This document shows positions 1 to 12,100 of a stretch of DNA of 64,000 bases, piece after piece. The notes beneath the pieces were generated by a model. That model saw only the letters and a list, made by a program, of their open reading frames with translations. It was not told the DNA's origin and did not search any database. Within the stretch, counting starts at the first letter, position 1, and each line of letters begins with the position of its first letter. The stretch spans positions 173,619 through 237,618 of the forward strand of contig NW_006763296.1 in assembly GCF_000218685.1 (NCBI RefSeq), written 5' to 3'. The DNA comes from Serpula lacrymans var. lacrymans S7.9 (Eukaryota; Basidiomycota; Agaricomycetes; Boletales; Serpulaceae). The position numbers and the translations under genes are program-made.

Positions 1-480
1 TACGTTACTGTAATAAGGAGGAATCCACACCCGATGGTGTCAGCGCACCAAGCAGACCAGTGTACAGATCGGTATTATGGACGAGCGGTATGAGGCTTGA
101 GCCTATCGGTTTGGTCTCTTCCGTGACACCATCGGATGCACAGTCCACACGAGGAGTTGACGGTATGATCAGAATCGTGGATTGCGTGCCTGCATTAGCG
201 CGAAAGTGTCCTGCAGCTTCGTCTTGTCGTGTTGGAGTTACAGTCGAGCGGCGTTTGTGTACGCCTCTCGCTCCATCGCATCGCCCCCCCAAGTCGATCG
301 CACAAAACGACGTCCACAATGAGCCCGTTCATGCGAATATTAAATTATCGTGAGACCCATCGTCAATCGTGTTTGGATTTTGAGCTATTCGCACCGCTTG
401 AGACCTTGAAAAACGTGTCCAGACGACGGATCCGCGTGCGGTACGAAGGACGACATGAGGGGGGTGACTAAACCATAGAG

Positions 481-1065
481 TTACAGTACACCATCCACGT
501 TATTTCGCACCCAGTCCTCGAACATGGCCAATGGATTCAGGACGACAGGAACGCGTTGATCCCTGGCAATGCCGTCTCCATGCCACTGTAACGCTACCGC
601 CGGTCTGACCAGTGAGGGCCTCTCTATAGCAACATAGGCTGGATGGTAGATGTCAATCGGGAACGTTTCCTGCGAAGAGTCTCCATAGTTGTTCGTATCG
701 ATGAGCTTGATGAGCCTTCAAGTTGATGTAAGCCGCATGTAACGGTTGGACCATGGTAAACGGTTGGTTTGTGGACGCCACGGTAGGGGATGTATATCTA
801 TTAGGCACGTCAACGCGATGGTGCCTCTGAGGACCTTGGTAAAAGTCACGAGGAATTGGTGCAGATGGGCCAGTGGCGGTGCAGTTTACCTGCTTGTCTG
901 TCCTTACTCGGCTCACCAACTGGTGGCGCTAACCGAGACGAACGCGGCCATCTGACCAAGCTCTTCCATTGGCAGCTTGATCCACCTTGACATACCGTAC
1001 TCGCACTCTTGCCGCTGTGCTAGCTCCATCCGCGCATGTCTGCCCATCCCCACACACGCACCCAT
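481..1065 (-). CDS. weak candidate gene, minus strand, unrecognised
   Basis: This is a tentative model. The best-supported piece is a possible terminal exon at 481-669. It follows a good acceptor (TTCGCAG), stays open for 62 codons and ends in TAA. Its residues look protein-like, for example YHPAYVAIERPSLVRP and LQWHGDG. Further upstream on the same strand, the frame from an ATG at 1065 is also open and protein-like (MSRWIKLPMEEL). I could not join the pieces into one unbroken model. It may be a small gene, an old remnant or chance. I do not recognise a family. Confidence 0.28.
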
Positions 1066-2366
1066 CCTGGACCACAAGCCTGGCAGTGGCACAGTGGCAT
1101 TTTGCTCCCAGTGATCCGATGACGCTGTGATTCAGATCCCCTCAAGGTTGGACCTACAAGGGACCTTTCCAGCGTGTGTTACACAGTTCCGTCCAGGCCG
1201 GGGAAAGACTCGGTAAACAGGAGCTTGTTTCACACCTGGTGGCACCGCGACTTGACTTCTGGACCTGACCCTGCCCAAACGATAAAGCTAAACGAGCGGA
1301 TGGACATGGCGCGCTCCGGCTCGGTGATAAACCTCGCTCCTCAGGCCTCAGGTTTGTAGGAGCTTTCGTCACTTCATCCTCATCTGACCTGCGAAAAAGC
1401 GGCAAGATATCGGAGCTTCCACCTGCTTTGGATACGCAGTTACGCTCCTCGCCGCCGGTCGAAAGGGAAAAACGTGTCGAATCATATCCAGCTGATCACC
1501 CCCTTTGGCAACTTGGCAGTAGTACTCCCGTCGAGAGTTGATGGCGGGCACAAACAGGGATCGACGCTTTTCCAAGGTTGGGTTTGGGTGTGGCTCTCAC
1601 GAGGTATTGCGAATTAGCGGGACGAGCTTGAGCCGCTGTGTAGTAGGAGACTAGTACGTCGGTGTGGAGTAGTATAATCATTTATACAACTCATGAGCCT
1701 AACAGTAATGTCTTCACTCCACCGGCATGACCTCCGTCTCCAACCATCTGGTCACAATGACGATTTGAATGTTTTTTCTTCTGATTTTCTACGATTTTCT
1801 ACGATTTATTTGCTATTGAATCATCCTCAACGAGTCAAAAGCTGATTTTGTAATTTGGGACAGCGATGATCCTGGCCTGGCGGTGATCACAAGTTCCGAG
1901 TGATTGGAATTGGTCTGATCGCCTTGAGAAAAAAAAAAGAAAAAAAAGAAAAAGGTTATTTTCTGGTTATCTGCGCAATGTCGCCATCAGCTTCCGAACG
2001 AGCACTCGTTTTTTTCGGGTGAACTGTTTCGAATTCGATATTCCGTTGTTTGCATCAAGTGCACAGGAGCTAAAGCCAAACGGGATGTCGACATACCTCT
2101 TTGTCTAGCTCGCGGAGGGTGTCTAGGAAACTCATCGTATCCAGAACTCTAAACCTTATTACCACATCCACATCCACATCCCCCTCTCTCCAACTCGTTC
2201 AAGTGTCCATCAGTTTGATCCAAGTCAGATTCTGATTGTGACAGCGGCGGTCTTCGAGGTTCTTTGTTGCTTAACTGCGTGTGCACCGAAAGGCGAGGTT
2301 GCCACTGACAGACGGGAACTCAGGTTGGAACGAGGAACACCACTGGAGTGTTACTTATCACGAAGG
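1066..2366. other. no gene recognised; presumed upstream region of the SFP1-like gene
   Basis: Short ORFs occur here in several frames, but none has protein-like composition or matching splice sites. A purine-rich run (A with G) lies near 1927-1953 and a short direct repeat of CCACATC near 2163-2180. I see no transposon ends, tRNA or conserved motif. The last 300 bases probably contain the promoter and 5' UTR of the downstream zinc-finger gene. Confidence 0.5.
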
Positions 2367-3635
2367 ATGGCGCCTCCCGTGTTCTCGTTCTACCCTTCAC
2401 ACGAGAGGAATTCATTCGAGTTCTCTTCCCAACATTCACATCTCTCTCCGAGCTCGGTGTCGAGTCACTTCCAGGTTGCGATCAGTAGGACGGGTAGCCA
2501 CAACGGCAGCGCCACTAGAAACGTGACGAACATGAATATGTATGAGCAGGCCGAGTACGTATATTTCGACGCTGGGTTGATACGAACAAGTGATGAGACT
2601 CGTCAAACAGGTTCTCTTCTCCGCACCCATCGGTGCACATGTCGTTCCCCCAGTCTGCAAGGACAGGCTCGGACCTGCAGGCACCCCTGCCTTCGTTGTC
2701 TTCGCCGTCGGCGTCACCGAGCCAGTACAGCTGGAGCACGGACCAGATCCCTACGTTCGAGCGCGACTTTGTACGTGCTCGGCTTCCCTAAGGATGTGAT
2801 GTGTGCTTACGTGATTGGCCAGTGTTCTGACTTTACGTGCTGTGGACTTGCGTTGAATGATCTGCACGAGCTGATTGACCACTTTGAGGAGTCGCATGTG
2901 CTCGTCGTCGACGCTGACGGCAACCCGCTCTACCCGGCACGACGGTCCCCTCCCTTGCCCGTGTCGCCGGAGACGCTCGTGGGAGATCACGTGGACGGGC
3001 AGAGTGGTGGATTCGCGCCGTACTCGAGCCTCGTCCTCGGCTACCCCCACCCGTCTTCCGACTCTCCCTCTTCCGATGCTCCCTCTTCCTTGACGCCTCC
3101 CATCGTGCCTTCCCACGCCCCAGACCTGCGTCGCTCGCTCAGCACCAACGTCTCCTCGAGTCCAAGCTCCGTCTCCCCCGAGCATCTCTGTCTCCCCCCT
3201 TCTTCATTCTCCACCCCTTCCCCTTCCAACCCTCGGCCCAACTCCACAGCGAGCATCACCTCCACCCAAAAGAAGCGGTCACATGCACACACTCACACAC
3301 ACCCACACGCCTCCAGAAAGAGGGACAGAGTCTACAAGTGCCCTGTAAGTCCTTGCCATCTTATCTTATCTCATCTCACCTTTTCGTTCCATCCATCAAC
3401 GTGTTACAATCTCCATTCGATTCACCCTCGCCTCCATCCGTACCCATCTCTTTCTTTAGCGACAGGACTGTACGAAAGTGAGCACCCACCTCCTTATCTG
3501 ATTACCCCCCCTCCTCACCTCCATCTCTTGCTCCCCCAGACTTATTTGAACCCCAATGGCCTCAAATACCACCTGGAAAAGGGCACTTGCAAGATAGAGC
3601 CGAACTTTACCCGCGACGTCCTTTCTGTCCAATGA
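2367..3635 (+). CDS. SFP1-like zinc-finger transcription regulator
   Basis: Five exons (2367-2554, 2611-2770, 2823-3344, 3460-3477, 3540-3635) give 327 residues in frame. Two zinc-binding patches are visible. The first, near residues 117-141, has the pattern C-x4-C...H-x4-H, with the sequence FTCCGLALNDLHELIDHF. The second, at residues 289-313, has C-x4-C-x12-H-x5-C and contains the phrase YLNPNGLKYHLEKGTC. That phrase is typical of fungal Sfp1-type regulators, which in yeast tune ribosome biogenesis and cell size (family knowledge). The second finger is assembled from three exons, including an 18-nt exon. Between the fingers lies a long Ser/Pro-rich, probably disordered, stretch. The start at 2367 is the first ATG that gives a compact N-terminus; an in-frame upstream extension is possible. 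The target genes are unknown. Confidence 0.88.
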   Translation: MAPPVFSFYPSHERNSFEFSSQHSHLSPSSVSSHFQVAISRTGSHNGSATRNVTNMNMYEQAEYVYFDAGLIRTSDETRQTGSLLRTHRCTCRSPSLQGQARTCRHPCLRCLRRRRHRASTAGARTRSLRSSATLYVLGFPKDVMCAYVIGQCSDFTCCGLALNDLHELIDHFEESHVLVVDADGNPLYPARRSPPLPVSPETLVGDHVDGQSGGFAPYSSLVLGYPHPSSDSPSSDAPSSLTPPIVPSHAPDLRRSLSTNVSSSPSSVSPEHLCLPPSSFSTPSPSNPRPNSTASITSTQKKRSHAHTHTHPHASRKRDRVYKCPVSPCHLILSHLTFSFHPSTCYNLHSIHPRLHPYPSLSLATGLYESEHPPPYLITPPPHLHLLLPQTYLNPNGLKYHLEKGTCKIEPNFTRDVLSVQ

Positions 3636-5241
3636 TCACTACCCCTCGGAAACATCTGGTCATCTTTCAACGTCTACATTCTAGCGCAATCAAAATGTGA
3701 GCCGTCTTCCCTGCTTCCTTTCAAATTCGCTCTCGAATAGGCTTTCAATACACTTTTTAACGTTGCTTTGGGGTAGATCGTTTCTCCCGGTGCCGCTCGT
3801 CTCTGGATTCTCCCGGTCCTTCTAAAATCAATGTCGTACGATTGGTGTGAGGATCCTATTCAAATTCATCTGCGAGACCCACTTGGCAACATCACCGACG
3901 TATCCACACACACCTTGGTCACCCTCAATCACTCTTCCCATTCCTTCCGTTATGCTCGCTGGACGACGTTTCAAATAACATGCACCGCGGTGATCTCGGT
4001 GTGCTCGGACTCTACACCATCCAACCCTTTATCCAACGTCTCTCCCGTGAGAGCTCTTTGTACGTTTTTGGCAAGGTGGCGACAATGTTTAAAAAAAGGC
4101 TGTATCCCTACTCTTTATTCTGTACTGGTTCTAGTTGCGTATGGCTATGGCTATTCAGTCGCGGTGCGGTGCGGGTGCGATCTTGTTGGCCTGTAACATT
4201 GATGTATTCTTATAGCTGTATATTCCACCGCTTGTGCTGCTATTCAGTCGCATGAAACTTGGAGGATCATACTTTCCCCTCGTTGCAAAGTTCTAGGCTA
4301 GCTATATCGGTACTACTGAATTCAAGTTGCAACGTTTCTCCGGTGCCGGTAATGTGGGGTTGGACTGTTTTAGCGTTAGTGTTGCTGGTGGCGTTTTTGC
4401 ACATGAATTCGAAAAATGGTAGAAAAATTGCATGAAAATATGAATATGCATCGAGTCGAGTTGTTCCGATCTACCTCGCCACGGAGACGGTTGTCAGCGA
4501 ATAGTGTCGCATGCTGTCATTGGCTCTCATCCTGTGCTGTCCCGTGCACTGAACGGGCGATAGTTTTATTACGTTTAATGATTCTGGGGCAAGTGACCTG
4601 ACACATGATCAGGGCCAAACGCTGAGATGGCAAGGCGCGGGGGAGAACGGCAGAGACAGCGACCACGGTCTGCATCCAAACAAGGCACGCGAGGGCCCAC
4701 TCCGGACGGAAAATGTGTGTAAAATAAACATAAAATACCGGCTGGCAAATAGGAAAATAGGAAATAAATAGGGAAAAATAATAAAAGAGGGGAAACTATG
4801 TGTGTTACTTAATATCAGAATCGGGCCGGGCCTGCAGGGATATTTTGTAAATCGGGTCAAAATCCCATTTCACGTCTTTCTTGTCCAGCTATTTCCTTTT
4901 CTCTCACCTCCAGCACTGCGTTCGTAACAAACGCTCCCCATCGCTGCAGACCTCCTCCTCCTCGTCCCCCCCATCCTCGTCCCCAGCACCCACCCTCGTC
5001 GCTCCCACAAACAAGCGCCTGATCTGCGCCAACCGTGACTGTCATCCCCGGAGCTTTAAACTAGTGCCAACCAAGTCTGTGTTTCAAGCTGGAGTCCCCG
5101 CGGATCTCTTGTCTTGCCATCCTCTTTCCCCATTTCCCATATCTTCTCTGACCCTTGTCGTCCTTGTTCTTGTAAAAAAACAACACAGAACTTGTTGTCT
5201 TTCTAGTCCTCGCTTTGCTTTGTATCACCACGCACCATTCC
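3636..5241. other. intergenic: 3' end of SFP1-like gene and upstream region of GATA-like-domain gene
   Basis: No gene is supported here. Several short overlapping ORFs lack splice context and family resemblance. Pyrimidine-rich stretches at roughly 4870-5000 and 5120-5210 precede the next start codon, which suits a fungal core promoter and 5' UTR. Confidence 0.5.
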
Positions 5242-7877
5242 ATGCTTGCAACCTTTCCGGCTCCTGTACTCTCCGTCACCGCTGATGCAGTGAAGGATCT
5301 CGAAGGCCGTGACGCTCTCTCAGGCCTCTGGACATGTAACTCTCCCTGCCTTTTATCTCTTGCCTCATCATACTCATCTCTTCCCCCACATCTAGTATTC
5401 ACAAAGTGTAAAGAATCGCTACAGGACGGTCGCAGACTCGAGAACATCTCCTGGCGGCTATGGTACCGAGAGATCGCTCTCGCCCAGCACACCTACCACC
5501 CACTAACACCCGACTCCATGTCCTCCAGTCCGTCCGAAGAGGCTAAAAGCCGCTCACCCTTCTTCCCGCCCCAGAGCGAGTCTAGTGCGGCTGAGCACCA
5601 ACGCCAAGGTCAGAATCGAGCTGACACACGTCTGTCGTTGGCTACTTGTCTTTTTTTTGTCAATATGGTTTCATTGACGCTTTTGCTTTTTTATCGTGCC
5701 TCCGTTGGTTCTTTCATTTAGTGTCGTTGCGGATACGCTCGTCGCCTGTGCCTTATCAAGCGCCTTCTCCGACCTCGACGGCCAGTCAACTCGGGGATGG
5801 CCGTTCGCCTGAATCGCCTCATCTTCAGGCATCATCACCTGCCAAATCACAGTTCGGACGCCCCAAGTCGTGTTCATCCGTAGGCAGAATCATTGTTGAT
5901 ATGTTACCCAATAGCGCCATCATACCGGAGAAACTCACACTGCCTGGTGCACGAGGATCGAATGCATCAGGAGAATCCGTTCACCCACATCAACGCTCCC
6001 ATGTACAACCACTCCATCTGCATTCACAGCATCATCCACAAAGCTCACATCCATACCCGCAGGTAGTACTCCCGTCTGTACAGCTCCCTTCCACGCCATC
6101 ATCAGCCGATACGTCATTTCCCCGCGTCGTCGTCGTCAACCCTACCCCACATCCAACACCGCCCACGACACCGGTGATAAACCACAATCCTCCGCAGTTG
6201 TCGGTAAATCAACAGCCATCGACACATCTGTTACCGCCGTTACCACCGCCTGCGCTAAGGACGGTCGTACAGCCTGCAGGTCCACACCTGGCGGCTCCGC
6301 CCAAGGAACCATCGCCGCCACCCGTCCGACCTAGGCCAACGGACGAGACGCTGAAACCGTCTGATCGGCGATTTTTCTTGCAGCAGTCGCCGGAAGGTGA
6401 GTCCCCTGAACGAGATGATTCGATTGAGGGGGGCAAGTCGTCAGAGTTTTTCGAGGCGAGTAGTGGAGCGTCGAGTCAGATGAAGGGAGGGGTTGAGGGA
6501 CGGTCGACGTCGAGGCCGAGGAAGGGGAAGGAGGGGAGTAAGCATGGTCCTCCTGTTCGTCCTACGACGCGGCGCATGCATTCGTCAAGACATGTTCCAC
6601 CGGCGATGCAGCGAAAGGCGTCGGCGGCTGCGGAGGGTAAGCATCGGGCGACGTTTAATATTGGGTCGGCTTCGTCGAATGGCTCGAAGGGCGTGACTAG
6701 TGCTACCACGACGACGTCGAGGATGCCTCCTCCCGCTCCCCCTCCTGTGAAGGCACCGGCGGCTGTGGCGAACAAGGCACGGGTTCCTAGTCCTATCAAG
6801 GCAGCTCACCCTGGTCCCCAGAGGAAGAAGATTGTTATCGCGAGTACGTCATCTGAGTACGAGACGACGGACGAGACTGATGAAGATGAGTGGGCTTCCG
6901 AGGAGATGGACGTGGAGGAATCGGCTAAGCAGAAGGAAGAAATCCGGTTACGTGAGGCTGCCCTGGAAGCGCAAAGACAACGAGACATGTTTGCAAAGGT
7001 CCCGAAGAGGTCGTACTCGAATCTGGGTCGCACACAATCAGGGCTGCTGTCCCAGCTGATGAACCCTAATCCTGAGATATTCCCGCCCAGTCATCCGTAT
7101 AGGACGAGCCATTCGACGCAGGATATGACGATGCTGCCGCGTGTGGCGAGTGGGGTGTTCCCGAGTATGTTGACGACGAGTAAGAGTGTGGCGGCGTTGC
7201 CGCAGGCTGCTCCTGTGACGGCTCGGGCTGCAGTGCCGAATGGGAAGGGTCGTGGTAATGAGAAAGAGAATGGGAATGGGAACAGCGGTGCCGGAGCGTA
7301 CCGGCCCAAGGGTCGTCCGCAAGAAGAGGACATGGAAGATGAGAGCGATAGTGATGAGGAGAACGACAAGATCCAGGTTTCGAAAAGTATCGCACACCAA
7401 AAGTTGGCTGCCCTTGCAGGCCGCCGTGGATCGGATCGTAGCACGAGTTCTCAGCAAGCTCTCCCGAGTCGGATGGCGGCCACCCGGCCTGTCCTTCCTA
7501 CAGTGGCCACTGCGCCCATTCCCCTCGGTCACCCATACAACCTACCTGCTCCCGCCCCACCCATGACGCCTCGCACGACGCGGAGACAGATGTTGTCGAC
7601 GGAGTTGTCGGAGAGTCTGAGGAGGAATTTGTTGTGGGAGCGGCAAGTGAGCAAGGTGAATGTGGTCGTCGGTGCGCGGCGGACGAGTGGAGGGGGGTTG
7701 TTGGGTGGGTTGAGACCGCTCACTGCGACGGCATCTGCTGGCGAGCCGTCGTCGAGGACGGGAGACAGGACGTCGTCTCAACACCGTGTTGTGAATGGAG
7801 AGGAGGAGGAGCGGAGACGAAGGGCGATGGCGCGGAATCGAAGTTGGGCGGATGATTATCATTATGCTGGGTGGTAG
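5242..7877 (+). CDS. AreA GATA-like N-terminal domain protein (DUF1752/DUF3295 type)
   Basis: Three exons (5242-5335, 5396-5608, 5722-7877) encode 820 residues. The N-terminus carries the short DUF1752 motif found at the start of AreA-type nitrogen regulators: GLWTLFTKCKESLQDG followed by RRLENISWRLWYRE, near residues 28-55. It is created only by joining exons 1 and 2. The middle is long, Pro/Ser-rich and disordered, with an acidic patch (TDETDEDEWASEE) near residues 445-465. The C-terminus has the conserved basic element LRRNLLWERQVSK and ends in an aromatic tail with DDYHYAGW, as in DUF3295 fungal proteins. No GATA zinc finger (CX2CX17CX2C) is present, so it is not a DNA-binding AreA itself. 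In yeasts, relatives act in glucose-repression or nitrogen signalling. The function here is inferred only from family. Confidence 0.85.
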
Positions 7878-9125
7878 TGGTTGGGGACTTTATCGACTGG
7901 CGGATCTCGCGCTCCATTATCCATTTGTTCACTGTGTCAAAATCGCATTTGTTATCGGGTTTGTTATTTTCTTTCTTCCTTCGCCTTTTCACTTTTCACT
8001 TTTTTCGTCTCGTCCTTTTGTTTTTGTCTTCATCTTTTCTCACTGTCTATGGTGGTACAATATTCTGTGATTTGTGTCCTTTTCTCCCCTTCCATTCGTT
8101 TGCCACCCCTTTATTTTAGCATGCCGCATCATGGGGTCCGTTCTTCGTGGTCCGTTGGGTGTTGCTGGCCGTGCCATTTCTCGTTGTTCTTCCCTTGAGC
8201 GGAAGCTGCGTTTTGTGACACGAGATCGCCGCCGTCCTCAACACCCGGTCATCGCATCATTATTTTCCTTTCGCATGTTTCTCTCCAATCTCTGAATTGT
8301 CCAAGTCATACATATCGCGCTGTCCATTTAGGTTGTACTACTAGTTACCATAGTATATAATTACCATGATAGTTCTCTGCTATGGATGGGTCAGGGTTCA
8401 GAGTGTGCAAGTTAGTGTTTTGAGGTTCTTGGTGATACCTAAGCCGCGTCACTACCTCTCCGCAGGCGCGGTTGTACGGCGTGCTCTGGGCATATTAACG
8501 GAGGATCATATCGTGCGACGCAGTTAGGTGGTAGTATACTGCTATTTTAGTTTACTTGCATACAGCCATCGGCTTCCAAGTCATCTGAATGATCGCAGCA
8601 GTGTTTGACGTGTGTTCTTTCCATTGAGTTGTACGAAACCGAGGTGGGTTTGACTCGAACGTACGGTTCTGACTGACTCGACGTGAGTTATCCGATTCCT
8701 AAGCAGTCCTATAGTCCGATATCTGGTATTGTAATCCGAGATTATCCGAGCCAAAATAGTAGACATAACGGTTTATAGCAGTCTGAGCGCGTTACTTTTG
8801 GGATGGTGGAGTCCGTATAGTAGCTGGAGAGTATAATAAGACACGGGAGGAGGGCAGTGCGCGATAGACGTTGAGGAAGACAAAGAGGGAGGTGCTACGT
8901 AAGTCTGCGGCCAGCGTGAGTGGAGAACGAATCCCAGCTGAAGAGGCGGTGCCGAAACTTGCGTCTGATCGGCAGGCTGTATCTGTCCCCCCCGACGGAA
9001 GGGCTGAGAGCTCATGTCTGATTCCCTTAAAGCATCTCTCCCATCTTCATCTCATATCTCACATACAAGTCTGGCTTGTCTCTAGCAGCCGTAACTATAT
9101 CTTAACAAGGTCTACGCCAGGAGCG
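7878..9125. other. intergenic: terminator side of GATA-like gene, promoter side of Zn2Cys6 gene
   Basis: No coding region is supported. A T-rich stretch at about 7950-8060 is the likely 3' UTR and polyadenylation area. The sequence just before 9126 is pyrimidine-rich, consistent with transcription initi­ation for the next gene. Confidence 0.45.
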
Positions 9126-12100
9126 ATGTCGTCGGCTGAGGACGACTATAACGACAATGAGCAAGGCTCCATTTCCATGCCTGGCTCAAAGAAGAGGAGG
9201 ATCCAGCGCGCATGTGACATATGCCGTCGCAAAAAGAGTCTGTCCTTTCTACTTTCAAATGGAGGCTTTGCGCCCGCTTTTCGCTGTCGTTGAAAGCTGA
9301 TTGGTCACTCCATTGCTTTTTTGCTCCAGTTCGCTGTGGGTCTGTTCTTTGTGCTTACCAAATTGGGAACCTAATGATTGGCGGAAATGTGAAGGCGATG
9401 GCAGCCAAATGCCAGGCGATCGATGCTCGAATTGCATAGCGTATAACTTTGAGTGTACTTACATCCAGGCTGCAAAGGTATGTGAACGCCCTATGCCCTC
9501 TGGACTGGATTATCGAAGGATTTTCATGGGATCTTTTTCTTCTGGCTCGATGTCCTTCTCTGTGGCAGAAGCGAGGTCCTCCTAAAGGGTCAGTGTCGTG
9601 TGTGTCTGTGCGCGTGTATGTAGTGCCTGATCGAGCGTGTCACGGTTCGTGTTATCAGGTATGTCGAAAGCCTCGAAAACCGCCTCGAGAAGATGGAGAA
9701 ATTGCTGCAGAAGGTACAGACAACGACCGCCGTTTGCCATCCCCCTCTAGCTTTCTTTGGGATCATGACTGACTGCTACATTGTAGGTCTGCCCAGACGC
9801 AGATTTCACTCAGGAGCTCGGGGGCGGTCACATCGATAGGGAGAAATGGGCCAAGGCTGGCCAGGGTGCGTCTACGATGACAGCTAGCCATATTATGGGC
9901 GCTCCTTCCACCTCGACGGTCACAAACGCCGCCACTCCCGCGGAAGATCTGGACCCCAGCGACGACGAGGAATTGATTCAGCTCCGCTTGACGGAGAGTA
10001 TTCGAAAAATGGCCATTAACCCATTGCACTACCGGTTCTTTGGCAAGTCGAGTGGGTTCATGCTCATCAAGAAGGCGATCGATCTCAAGAAAGAGTACAC
10101 CGGCGATGAAGATTCCAAGGAGAAGTTCTGGGTGCGGAAACGCCCCGAGTTTAATAGTTCTTTTCCGGTGAGTATATGCGCGATTTCCTGTTTCATTTTG
10201 TTTCTGTGATGCGTGGATGATTAATTTTTTACTTTGGTTTTGCCTTCCGCCGTTCAGTGGGAGCTGGCTGGTAAGGATATAGTGGATCCGAATTATGTGT
10301 TTCCGGACGATGATTTGGGGCTGGCGTTGGTGGACCTCTATTTCACCCATATCAACTTGCTGTATCCTTTCTTGCACCGACCGAGTTTCGAGCGTAGCGT
10401 CGCGGAAGGTCTCCACCTGCGTGACTCCTCCTTCGGTGCCGTCTATCTGGTGGTCTGTGCGGTAGGCTCACGCTGGTCAGATGACCCGCGAGTTTTCCTG
10501 GAAGGTACTACTTCTGAACATTCATGCGGTTGGAAATATTTTGAGCAAGTTCAGATGGTCAGGAAAACGCTCCTTGGCCCGCCTTGCTTGTTTGATCTAC
10601 AGGTGTACTGCGTGAGTCTTGGTTGGGATAAGGTGGATGGTGTGAGGATGGCGTTAATGCTTTGATGTTAGCTATCTGTCATTTTCTTGCAAGGTTCTTC
10701 TGCCCCGCAGGCTTGCTGGACTATAGTTGGGATAGGAGTGCGTCTGGCTCAGGATGTAGGCGCTCATAGGCGTTCGGTATATAACCCAAAACCGACGATG
10801 GAGGATGAACTGTGGAAGCGCGCATTCTGGTACGGTTGTTTTCTTGCTTTTTTCCAGAAATCAGGTCGTGGGCGTGCTTACACTTTACCTTGTTTGTCGT
10901 CCAGGGTTCTCGTTAGTCTGGACAGAACAATCAGTTCTACGTTGGGTCGACCGTGTGCTATTCAAGATGAGGAGTACGTGTTGTCTGACAGCTATCTTTC
11001 AGTGTTTCAATGCTTACTGGTTTTTCAACTGCAGCATCGATCTCGAGCTGCCTATAGAGTGCGACGACGAGTATTGGGAGACATCCGATCCTGAAAAGGC
11101 ATTTAAACAACCACCAGACAAGCCATCGGTAGTCTCGTGTTTCGTCAACCTGTTGAAGCTCCATCAAATTCTCGCCTTCGCTTTGCGAACGATTGTACGA
11201 GATCTCCCGTTTATGTTATAGTTGTCAGTGATGCTCATTGACGCGTTCCGCAATCCAGTATTCTATCAATAAGTCTAAGGTCCTCCTTGGTTTTGTAGGG
11301 CAGCAATGGGAGCAGCATATTGTTGCTGAGCTTGACTCTGCCTTGAATAAATGGATCGATGCAGTCCCAGATCATCGTAAGTTCATTTACTCAAATTTGA
11401 ACAATGCCTCAATTTCGCTCCTTCTCTGTTGCAGTCAGATGGGATCCAAACCGTGAAGACGATCGTTTCTTCATGCAGTCTGCGTGCCTCTACTCCATGT
11501 ACTACCACCTTCAGATCCTCATTCACCGGCCCTTCATTCCCTCCCCTCGCAAACCCTCCCCACTATCCTTCCCTTCCCTGGCTATCTGCACGAACGCTGC
11601 ACGGTCGTGTAGTCATGTGATTGATATACTACGCAAACGATCTGGGGTTGCGATTCCTTATGTACAGGTGCGTACCGTGCGAAAGAGGGCTTGTGTTTAC
11701 TTTATCTTTGTGACATTGATGCGTTTTTTCGGGGTGCAAGATATCCGCTTTTACTGCAGGTATCGTGCTTCTTCTCAATATTTGGGGCGGTAAACGGTCT
11801 GGTCTTGCTACGTATCCGAAAAAGGAGATGTCCGACGTGCACAAGTGTATGCAAGTGTTGCGAGTTTGCGAACGACGGTATGGGATCTCCGAATGCCTGT
11901 GACCAACATTTTACTTATGCTCTATGTGACAACAGATGGCATTCGGCTGGTCGTCTGTGGTTCGTACCGTGCAATATGACTACTTGGGTTTTATGAGGCT
12001 AAGAACATTCACAGGGACGTACTCTATGAACTTGCTTCCGTCGGAGACCTTCCTCTCCCACAACCAAGCCCCACCGGCGGCAATAAACGCGAACGTGATT

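Noticed and set aside
7038..7532. Several minus-strand ORFs of 100-164 codons opposite the GATA-like-domain gene
   Set aside because: Composition mirrors the low-complexity Ser/Pro/Gly plus-strand protein; no motif and no splice support.
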